From Clostridia bacterium (GTDB lineage Bacteria > Bacillota > Clostridia > Oscillospirales > CAG-382), in the NCBI GenBank assembly GCA_017521025.1, contig JAFXEB010000002.1:23893-87892 (forward strand): DNA of 64,000 nucleotides, read 5' to 3'. The translations under genes and the position numbers were made by a program. Below are positions 1-7,345 of the stretch, in pieces (the first letter of the stretch is position 1; every line of letters begins with the position of its first letter). The notes beneath the pieces were generated by a model, which was given only the letters and a program-made list of their open reading frames with translations, was not told where the DNA came from and did no database searches.

Positions 1-1
1 A

Positions 2-790
2 AAGACAACAAGAGACAGCATTGATTTTATTAAGGACGAAAACGAGAAGAAGCACGGCGACCTTGTAGCGGCAGTGACAGAGACTCAGCACAAGCTTGCT
101 TCCAACAACAACGTTTTGGTGGAAACAAAGAATATCCTTATAAAGTACAGCGACCTTATGAAGAAGAGCAAATGGTACAGGATAGCTTTTGTGGGTGCCA
201 TAGTCGCAATAATCATCGCAGTGCTACCATACATATACATTCAGTTCAATTCCAACAGCGAGAACGCTATACACAGGGCGCTGTACGTCCTGTTTACCGC
301 AGGCTTTGCTTTGCTGTACAGTGCCGCATCGAGCATATATATAGGTAAGCTCAGCAAGAAAAAGCGTGCGCTTAAGGCAGAGCTCGACGCTCTGAAGGAA
401 AAGAGCGTAAACGAGCGCAGGCAAAGCATTATTGCGTTGTATAATTATTACACAGATATAATTGTCAGGACTGAAAGCCATGGGCTGTTGTGGCGTGAGA
501 TATTGAAAAGAGACAGAGAAAACGCCAGACTCGGCATCAAGAGAAATACGCATATACGAAAGCTTAACAGGCTCGCAAAAACCGTTGAAGGCGTTATGAC
601 AAAGCTTAAGCTTGATGTATACGATACGGCTATGAACCCCGGCGAGGAAGAGCTTAAGCAATTTTCCGAGTGCAGGTTGGTTGTAGAAGAGGCTTATTGC
701 AGCGACAATAACAGAAGGATATACGGTGTTTTACCCATAGAAAGTGATGAAGCAGTAAACGAAAATAAAGCGGAAGGGGGAGACAAATAA
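2..790 (+). CDS. Membrane/coiled-coil protein, 5'-truncated by window edge
   Basis: The reading frame is open from base 2, so the gene probably begins left of the window; an internal GTG at 74 is the first possible start inside it. Two hydrophobic helices lie at about bases 182-244 and 275-343. They are followed by a Lys/Glu-rich, coiled-coil-like segment and a basic region of about 90 residues. No catalytic motif was recognised. The TAA stop at 788-790 directly abuts the ATG of the next gene, so the two are almost certainly co-transcribed and translationally coupled, and this protein may be a membrane partner of the giant downstream product. Function unknown. The two-helix hairpin with cytoplasmic coiled-coil ends is inferred from hydropathy only. 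Confidence 0.75.
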   Translation, partial: KTTRDSIDFIKDENEKKHGDLVAAVTETQHKLASNNNVLVETKNILIKYSDLMKKSKWYRIAFVGAIVAIIIAVLPYIYIQFNSNSENAIHRALYVLFTAGFALLYSAASSIYIGKLSKKKRALKAELDALKEKSVNERRQSIIALYNYYTDIIVRTESHGLLWREILKRDRENARLGIKRNTHIRKLNRLAKTVEGVMTKLKLDVYDTAMNPGEEELKQFSECRLVVEEAYCSDNNRRIYGVLPIESDEAVNENKAEGGDK

Positions 791-3700
791 ATGGCGTGGG
801 TCTTACTAAAAATAATAGCCATAATAGCAATACTTTTGCTGATGTGCCTTCCGTTCTTCCCTGCAAAATTCAGCTTTTCTCTTGCGTCTAAGAGCTATGA
901 CGGCAAGGAGCGTTGGAAGAATCTGTGGTTTGTTATTGAGACGGCTATAGTAAGCGTTTTCCTTGTTACCTTTGCCCCGTATATAAAGAACGCTCTTGAA
1001 GCTTTCTTTAACTTAGGCTTTATGCAGTGGTTAAAGGATCTGTTGCCCGAGCGCTTTGTTTACAGCATTGACGTTGTAGTCCTTATAGCAGTAAACCTTG
1101 GTATATGCTTTTTGTTTTTGTTTTTCAAAAAGCTTCTTCGTATAGTTTTGGACAGATTGATCCGCACCGGAGGAGGCAGCAGTAACCTCGGCACGGGCAA
1201 AAACAAAGGCAACCAAAAGCAGTTTTCCCCCAATAAAAAGACGGGCGGCAAGGACGTTTCAGACAAGCGACTGAGGATACTGAGAAAGAATTCGGTATTA
1301 GTGTTTGGTAAAGGTAAAAAGGATGTAAAAGGACAGACAGCCAAGCTCGGCGATTATACCGCAGTCAAAAAGGACGGCGAAAAACAAAAGACTAAAAAGA
1401 AAAAGTCAAACGCTGTAAAGAGCGAGGAGTCGGTATCCTTCGCCTCGCTGTTCAAGTATGCATATAATAAGCTTGTGGCTGTTTTTTACGATGAGGAGGA
1501 CGAGTTTGAATACGTAAAGCCCGGTACCTACCGTTGGGCAAAGGAAATGAAAAGCTTTATGTTCCTTATGTCCTGTCTTTATTTGCTGGTTTGCCTTGCC
1601 GTATTGCTCCCCGTTTTCTTTTCCTTCAGTTGGTTCCCCTATTTCTACACCATAGCAGAGTGGCTTATAGACAACACCTATATGTATCCAATGCTTTCTT
1701 TGGTGATGTTGTTTGAGATATTGTGGTTTATCGACGGTGAATATAAGTATTCTGAGGAGGTTGCGGCGCCCTATATGACCTTTGTTTCGGGCGTTAATTC
1801 CGACAAAGAGGAAAATCTTTCAGAGTCACGTAATGCGTTTCTGAATAAGTACGGTCAAAGCTATAACATAAAGAATTTTGAAAGCACTGCTATGGGTGGT
1901 AAAGGCACCTATACGCTGGAGGAAAAATCCCGTGCCATACAGAATATGGCTAAAGCCATAAGGGCTAGCAAGGGCTTTGTCAATGGCGACTATATGCAAG
2001 GCGTTGAACATATGTTTGACGGCAAGCATGTTTTGTTTGACACCTCTCTCTATTCTTCTCTCGGTGAATACATAGTGCACTATCTGTTTGTGGTTATGTC
2101 CTTTGGTACCCGTGTCCTGTTTATATGCAAGGACAAGAAGGAGATTGAAAATGCGTCGGCTTTTCTTGAAAAATCCTTTAAGGAGATAACTAAAACCGAT
2201 ATGGTTTTGTGGCGCATTAGCACATATGAGAGATTGCACGAGGGCGAGACCCCTGATATCCTGCTTCTTACGCCCGACCAATTTCTTGAAAGAGGTCTGC
2301 AATCTGACGGTAAAAGCTTTTTCGAGGAGCTTGTAGACGTTTTTGTTCTTGATACTGATAAAATCATCACCGAAAATAACTACTACTGTTTGATCATGGC
2401 AAAGACCTTGGAGAAGGCAACCACCTTTTTCGGCGAAGACAGAGACTTTGATGCCGATTCTTCAATAGCGGTTGAAAAGCGCATAAGATATCGCTTTCTT
2501 TCAAGCGGTCACATTCAGGCTCTCGATAACAGTATCCGCCAGTTCTTTAATCTTGAGGATGCACGTCTTGAGACCTTCCACACCTTTGGTCTCGCTTCTA
2601 AGACCGAGGTCTTCCTGTGGCGTACGGGCATGTCGTCTACTATGTACGTAGACAACGGCGCAAACCAGGTGGCGCTGGAGGTGCAGATAGCGAAGGAGGC
2701 ACGCAGTCACGGTATAACCCATATCAGTCTCATATCCGATGCTGCGGTTTACAGCAGTCAGCTCAACGAAATATCGGGTCTTACTATAAATTGCTGTGAC
2801 CTTTCCGATAACTCCACAGGCTATGTTATTGTGGCTGACGATTGCTTCAACCTTCCCAACGCAATATATAACTTCTCCCGTTTCTCGGGCAGAAAATCTA
2901 CTGTTCTGCACGTGGTGAGCAAGCCTTATCTGCTTCGTGAGTACTTTGCATCCCGTGCTGAAAGCTACGCCTCTCATTTTGAGCTTATCGGCAAGACTAT
3001 GTCCGAGCACGCAGACGTAAAAAAGGTCAATATTATCAATCTGCTTTGCGATGCGGTAAACGGCATGGAGCGCTCACTGTTTATTCAGCGTGCTTCTGAA
3101 TTTTTGGGCGACACCCCTGCAGATAACAGCGAAGTCATCGACAAAGAACCCGATGAGAAGGAGCTTGAGCGTTTCGTACAGCGTTGCTATGACGTAGCTT
3201 TTGGGGAGGGGCATGACTACGAGCCTCGATTCACCATTAAGAAGGAGCAAAGCTCCCAGCTTGAATACAAGACTTTTGTATATCTCGTTGTTCCGGCAAG
3301 GCTGTTTAAAAAACTGCTTGAAAGCACAAGAACGGTCAGGCTTGAATACGTTAATACCCAGAATTCTGAATACCTTTCCGTATTTAAGGATGAGATGGCA
3401 CAGCATTTTGTTCCGGGTCAGGTAATGATGCGGAACAACAGGTGCTACACCATCAAGGCTATGGACAAAGAGAACGGCGTTCTCACTCTTGATGATACGG
3501 GCCCAAGCGTCAATGTTCCGATGGATTATATCCAGACAAGACATTACGAGATAAAGAACGCCGAGCTTGACAGGAGCTTTGGTCATCATTACAGAGCGCT
3601 CAACAGTGTTGTTAATCACGTTGGCTACAGTATATACGATGCCGACGTCTCCGTTGATACAGTGGGCTATTACTCCATAGAAAAGGCTGTTCAGACGGTG

Positions 3701-6004
3701 GATCTTGTAAAGCCCAACTTTGCAAAGTATGTGGATCTCAGTGGCGACCAAAAGCTTATAAAAAAGCTGAGAAGAGATATAAAAACAAAGGTGCTGTTGG
3801 TTGAGCTTGATTCTGCCGTGGAGTGTGAGCCCTCCGTCACCTATTCACTCTCGGTCATACTGGGCGAGTTTATGAAAACTCTGTTCCCTCAGCAGTACAG
3901 GTGCGTATCCGTTTGTCCCATCTTTGACGAGGGCGTGGAGGAGCAATTCTTTGAGGGTAACACCGCCATACGTGACCTGTATCCTCGCATTGTAGACTCT
4001 TTTGGCAGGGGAGAGGGTGAGAACGATAAAAAACGCATTCGTTTTGCAGTTATAGAGGACATAGACGGCGGCAACGGTGTTGTTGAGACCCTCGTTGACG
4101 GTAACGGCATAATGGTCACAAACCTGCTGCATGTTGTTGCCGACTTCCTTGCTTGGATCAATTCTCCCGTAGGCCAGGGCTTCAGGTATCTGCACTTCGG
4201 CTACGATGCTTGCCCTGCTGTTTTCGATTTTGCCAAGCTTGACGAGATAGTCAAGCAGTTCCGTCAGGATGTAGAGCGTTCAGAGCTTGTCCGTATACAT
4301 GACGATAACACTTGCTTCTTCTGTCATAAGCAGGTGGAGGACGAGGAGCTTCAGGAGCTTGAGGACGGAAGGGCGATATGCCGTTCCTGCTCGGAAAGCT
4401 CGGTTGGCACCTTCGAGGGATTGGAGGAGTGCTTCAAAGCGGTGTTTGATGCATTAAAGGCAAATACCTCTGTTCCGGAGACCTTCCCCTCTGAAATAAA
4501 GGCGGATTTCGTATCCACAAAGGAGCTGAGAGAGCGTTTCGGTGACGTTGAGGAAGTACTCCCCATAGCATATTGCAACCACCTGGACAACAGCATTTAT
4601 TTGGAATACGGCTTGCCCAAGGCGGCTTTGTGCGGCGCTATTGCCAGAATGATAACAGAGCTGTGGCAGGACAACAACGTATCCAATGACGGCTCTGCTA
4701 TATACGGCGGTCATCTCGACCTTGTGGAGCTTCAGGCGCTTTTGTGGCTGAAATACGGCAACGAGGCTAATCTGCTTCGCAATTATTATCAGGGCAGAGA
4801 GGGGCTTGCAGCGCTTGAACAGGCACTTAAGGAGTTTGGCAGTCAGGATAGCTTTGCTTATTTCCTTGGCAAGTCAGGCATTAAAAACGGGGAGAAGCCC
4901 GGTGAGGATGAGGAGGACATACCCTTTATCGCAGAGCGTGACCCCAAGACTCTTCCCAGATTCCTGTACAGTCTGCTTTCCGAGGACGAAAAGGCGATCT
5001 ATGACCAGATTTGCACTGCTGTATGTCAACATCAGGAAAGCACGGGCGAGCTTTGCAGACCTATAGTTGCTGAAAGATGCAGAGAGATACTCTATATGGT
5101 AAAATGGGATAATCCCCATATTATCTGGTGTGCTCATTCCTTTGGTACCGTTATGAGGAATAGCGAGAATATGGCGGTAAACGTTGTATTCAAGTATGTT
5201 CTTAGCCCGTCTGAGGCGCAAAAACGGGTAAAAAAGATCGAAAAATCCATAAAGCCGTTTCTCAAGGGTATCAAACCTTATATGAGCGATTACGAGGTTG
5301 CTTTGCGTGCTCATGAGAATATAGTAAGCCTTATAGATTACGATTCGATAAGTCTTGATATACAGGACAATGACCCCGAGTTTGATAACAAGCCCGACAA
5401 CCTGCGTTCTGTATATGGCGTTTTCGTAGAGAAAAAGGCTGTTTGCGCAGGCTATGCTGTGGCTTTCCAGTACCTGCTTCATCGCATGGGTATCGAGTGC
5501 GCTTACGTCAGAGGCCCGTGCCATGACGGTGAGTGGCACGCCTGGAACCTTGTGAAGCTTGAGGGTGAGTACTACTACGTAGACGTAACCTTTGACGACC
5601 ATACCAATACCGACATTAGGAAGAACGGCAGTGCAGAGATATCCTATGACTATTTTGATATTACTACAGCCGAGCTTCTTAAATCGAGAAACATCCAAAA
5701 CGCCGAGATCTATCCCGAGTGCAAGGCTGTTAAATGCAACTATTTTGTGCGTAGCAATATGTTCTTCGAGGGCTATAATGCAAAGCAGGTTGCCAAGATA
5801 GTCAAAAACGCCTTGAAGGCGGGCAAAAAGGAGGTAGCTCTCAAGGCTGCTTCTCCCGAGGTTTTGGCCGTTATCAGGCGTAAGCTTATCAGCGAGGGAG
5901 GAATAAACGATATACTTTCCTCTCTGAATGAAAAGAAAAAATGCACTATATATAGTTATCTTAATGAGGAGCTGAATATATTGCACATTATTCTTGATAA
6001 ATAG
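791..6004 (+). CDS. 1737-aa membrane protein: degenerate SF2-helicase-like core, zinc motif, C-terminal transglutaminase
   Basis: About five membrane helices are visible: residues ~4-24, ~45-65, ~92-113, ~255-275 and ~295-315. A very basic Lys-rich linker lies between helices 3 and 4. Residues ~410-760 have the rhythm of an SF2 helicase, including a segment ILLLTPDQFLE and then VFVLDTDKI where DExx would sit. There is no GKT Walker A and the acidic box is degraded, so ATPase activity is doubtful. Residues ~880-1130 recall DUF1998-type helicase tails (IEDIDGGNGVVE). Cys1175, Cys1178, Cys1197 and Cys1200 form a CxxC-x18-CxxC zinc motif. The C-terminal region is transglutaminase-like, with Cys1552 (AVCAGYA), His1583 (EWHAWN) and Asp1598 (VDVTFDD) in the order and spacing of the papain-like triad. 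ATG abuts the previous stop. No named family covers this whole architecture to my knowledge; the overall function is unknown. Confidence 0.85.
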   Translation: MAWVLLKIIAIIAILLLMCLPFFPAKFSFSLASKSYDGKERWKNLWFVIETAIVSVFLVTFAPYIKNALEAFFNLGFMQWLKDLLPERFVYSIDVVVLIAVNLGICFLFLFFKKLLRIVLDRLIRTGGGSSNLGTGKNKGNQKQFSPNKKTGGKDVSDKRLRILRKNSVLVFGKGKKDVKGQTAKLGDYTAVKKDGEKQKTKKKKSNAVKSEESVSFASLFKYAYNKLVAVFYDEEDEFEYVKPGTYRWAKEMKSFMFLMSCLYLLVCLAVLLPVFFSFSWFPYFYTIAEWLIDNTYMYPMLSLVMLFEILWFIDGEYKYSEEVAAPYMTFVSGVNSDKEENLSESRNAFLNKYGQSYNIKNFESTAMGGKGTYTLEEKSRAIQNMAKAIRASKGFVNGDYMQGVEHMFDGKHVLFDTSLYSSLGEYIVHYLFVVMSFGTRVLFICKDKKEIENASAFLEKSFKEITKTDMVLWRISTYERLHEGETPDILLLTPDQFLERGLQSDGKSFFEELVDVFVLDTDKIITENNYYCLIMAKTLEKATTFFGEDRDFDADSSIAVEKRIRYRFLSSGHIQALDNSIRQFFNLEDARLETFHTFGLASKTEVFLWRTGMSSTMYVDNGANQVALEVQIAKEARSHGITHISLISDAAVYSSQLNEISGLTINCCDLSDNSTGYVIVADDCFNLPNAIYNFSRFSGRKSTVLHVVSKPYLLREYFASRAESYASHFELIGKTMSEHADVKKVNIINLLCDAVNGMERSLFIQRASEFLGDTPADNSEVIDKEPDEKELERFVQRCYDVAFGEGHDYEPRFTIKKEQSSQLEYKTFVYLVVPARLFKKLLESTRTVRLEYVNTQNSEYLSVFKDEMAQHFVPGQVMMRNNRCYTIKAMDKENGVLTLDDTGPSVNVPMDYIQTRHYEIKNAELDRSFGHHYRALNSVVNHVGYSIYDADVSVDTVGYYSIEKAVQTVDLVKPNFAKYVDLSGDQKLIKKLRRDIKTKVLLVELDSAVECEPSVTYSLSVILGEFMKTLFPQQYRCVSVCPIFDEGVEEQFFEGNTAIRDLYPRIVDSFGRGEGENDKKRIRFAVIEDIDGGNGVVETLVDGNGIMVTNLLHVVADFLAWINSPVGQGFRYLHFGYDACPAVFDFAKLDEIVKQFRQDVERSELVRIHDDNTCFFCHKQVEDEELQELEDGRAICRSCSESSVGTFEGLEECFKAVFDALKANTSVPETFPSEIKADFVSTKELRERFGDVEEVLPIAYCNHLDNSIYLEYGLPKAALCGAIARMITELWQDNNVSNDGSAIYGGHLDLVELQALLWLKYGNEANLLRNYYQGREGLAALEQALKEFGSQDSFAYFLGKSGIKNGEKPGEDEEDIPFIAERDPKTLPRFLYSLLSEDEKAIYDQICTAVCQHQESTGELCRPIVAERCREILYMVKWDNPHIIWCAHSFGTVMRNSENMAVNVVFKYVLSPSEAQKRVKKIEKSIKPFLKGIKPYMSDYEVALRAHENIVSLIDYDSISLDIQDNDPEFDNKPDNLRSVYGVFVEKKAVCAGYAVAFQYLLHRMGIECAYVRGPCHDGEWHAWNLVKLEGEYYYVDVTFDDHTNTDIRKNGSAEISYDYFDITTAELLKSRNIQNAEIYPECKAVKCNYFVRSNMFFEGYNAKQVAKIVKNALKAGKKEVALKAASPEVLAVIRRKLISEGGINDILSSLNEKKKCTIYSYLNEELNILHIILDK

Positions 6005-6025
6005 TATCAAATCTATTGGTGTTAT

Positions 6026-6061
6026 GACAGGGCAGAGCTTTTGCTTTGCCTTGTCTTTTTT
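6026..6061 (+). terminator. Intrinsic terminator after the 1737-aa gene
   Basis: A 13-bp stem (GACAGGGCAGAGC / GCTTTGCCTTGTC, two G-U pairs) closes a TTTT loop and is followed by six T. It ends the 1-6004 transcription unit. Confidence 0.85.
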
Positions 6062-6164
6062 GAGTCGATCTCTTGCGAAAAATACGTCATATGAATAGTT
6101 ATATACATTGAGGGGAACTATCCCAAAGCTTGAGCGCTTTGGCAAGCGACGGGTGAAGTTTACT

Positions 6165-6195
6165 GAAAGGAGGGGCTTTATGCCGTAAGGCGGCA
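6165..6195 (+). promoter_or_regulatory. Strong SD with two-codon ORF and hairpin ahead of the phosphoesterase
   Basis: AAAGGAGG at 6166-6173 precedes ATG-CCG-TAA at 6180-6188, a Met-Pro-stop mini-ORF. The same bases fold into a 5-bp hairpin (TGCCG, loop TAAGG, CGGCA). The real phosphoesterase ATG at 6211 has no good SD of its own. This could be a minimal upstream ORF that feeds ribosomes to 6211, or chance. Confidence 0.3.
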
Positions 6196-6210
6196 TTTTG
6201 CTGTTGTGAT

Positions 6211-6810
6211 ATGATATATTTTACGGGAGACCTGCATTTTGAGCAGAGGGCGTTGCTTAAATGGCGTCGCCGTTTTGCCACCGTGGAGGAGATGGACAAA
6301 ACGCTTATAGATGGCTGGAACGCCACTGTGGGCGAGAATGACACAGTTTACGTGCTGGGGGACCTGTTTCACGACGAAAAGGTATCTGCCCGCAAGTACC
6401 TTAACAGGCTGAGTGGGAGAATCGTCCTTATAAAGGGCAACCATGATGCCTTATGGCTTGATACTCTGAGCGATAGGGAGAAGAAAGGGTATTTCAGTGG
6501 GATATATGACCTGCACGGTATTGAAAAGGATGGAGCAAAGCTGCGCTTCTGTCACTATCCCATGATATCGTGGGACGGCTCACGCTCCGGCAGTGTTCTT
6601 ATATGCGGACATCTGCACGGCAGGGATGACAATAACGAGTACAGACTTTTTCGGCGTGTGCCCCTTATGTTCAACGCAGGAGTGGACGTAAACGGCTTTA
6701 AGCCGGTGTGCTTTTCCGAGCTTGTGGCGAACAACGATGTCTTCTACAAGCGCAGAAGGACTAAGGAGGAGATTGAGGTGCTTGAAAGGATGGTAAGGGT
6801 ATATGGATAA
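6211..6810 (+). CDS. Calcineurin-like metallophosphoesterase
   Basis: A 199-aa single-domain phosphoesterase with the dinuclear-metal signature in order: Gly6-Asp7-x-His9, Gly50-Asp51, Gly76-Asn77-His78-Asp79, a central CHYP histidine, and GHLHG near residue 132. The family hydrolyses phosphomono- or diesters; the substrate here is unknown. The length is typical of small stand-alone MPEs. There is no signal peptide, so it should be cytoplasmic. ATG 6211 lacks an obvious SD. Its stop overlaps the next gene's start by 8 bases, which suggests coupled translation with the P-loop protein. Confidence 0.9.
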   Translation: MIYFTGDLHFEQRALLKWRRRFATVEEMDKTLIDGWNATVGENDTVYVLGDLFHDEKVSARKYLNRLSGRIVLIKGNHDALWLDTLSDREKKGYFSGIYDLHGIEKDGAKLRFCHYPMISWDGSRSGSVLICGHLHGRDDNNEYRLFRRVPLMFNAGVDVNGFKPVCFSELVANNDVFYKRRRTKEEIEVLERMVRVYG

Positions 6811-7273
6811 GGGTTTTATATGGCAGAGCAAAAACGGCACCGTGAGCACCGACTCTGACAGACTTGCGGCGGCACTTGCGGAGCTACAGAGGGGAGTGGT
6901 TGCACTTGACGGCCCCACCACCTGCGGTAAGACCTATGTATTGCGAAGGCTTGATGCTATCGATGGGCGCAGTGTTCATATAAGGAGCTACAGAGAGTGG
7001 GCAGAGGAGACCGTACTGCCTTACCTTGAGAGGGGAGAGGACGTGACGGAGCTTGAAGCAGAGGAGGGGCAGGTCTTTTGCGTGGAGGACGCCGATTATC
7101 TTTGGGGAAAGCACACGCTTCAGCTATGTATGGCAGGTATGCTCCACACTCTGGCAAAGAAAAACCTTGTAATAATAACGGGTACCGAGCTTGATAAAAA
7201 GACGCCTCTTTTGTTGGCGAGGCTGAGACCGCTTGATAAATACTATGCTAAAAGCCGATGTGCCAAAGAATAA
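6803..7273 (+). CDS. Small DnaA-like P-loop ATPase
   Basis: A 156-aa protein with Walker A GPTTCGKT (residues 37-44) and Walker B VFCVEDADYL (91-100), where Glu95-Asp96 are the acidic pair. The helix RSYREWAEE and a C-terminal arginine-containing segment near LLARLRP resemble the DnaA/Hda AAA+ core. Only one ATPase domain is present; no DNA-binding domain is visible. ATG 6803 lies inside the end of the phosphoesterase gene, and an AAAGGA sits about 12 bases upstream. The close pairing suggests a shared role, such as an ATPase regulating a nuclease or phosphatase, but this is inference. A transposon IstB-like or MoxR-like origin is less likely given the size and lack of neighbours. Confidence 0.7.
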   Translation: MDKGFIWQSKNGTVSTDSDRLAAALAELQRGVVALDGPTTCGKTYVLRRLDAIDGRSVHIRSYREWAEETVLPYLERGEDVTELEAEEGQVFCVEDADYLWGKHTLQLCMAGMLHTLAKKNLVIITGTELDKKTPLLLARLRPLDKYYAKSRCAKE

Positions 7274-7278
7274 ACAGA

Positions 7279-7316
7279 AACACCGCTTACACGGGGTCGC
7301 CCGTGTAAGCGGTGTT
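7279..7316. terminator. Bidirectional terminator between convergent genes
   Basis: A perfect 17-bp inverted repeat (left arm 7279-7295, right arm 7300-7316, loop GTCG) lies between the plus-strand ATPase gene and the minus-strand dockerin gene. T-rich tracts follow on both strands. Confidence 0.85.
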
Positions 7317-7345
7317 CTTTGTGTTTTTATGCTATGTAGCCTCGG

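Noticed and set aside
4874..6196. Minus-strand open frame of 440 codons
   Set aside because: Antisense to the transglutaminase gene; no SD, no motif, composition mirrors the plus-strand codons.
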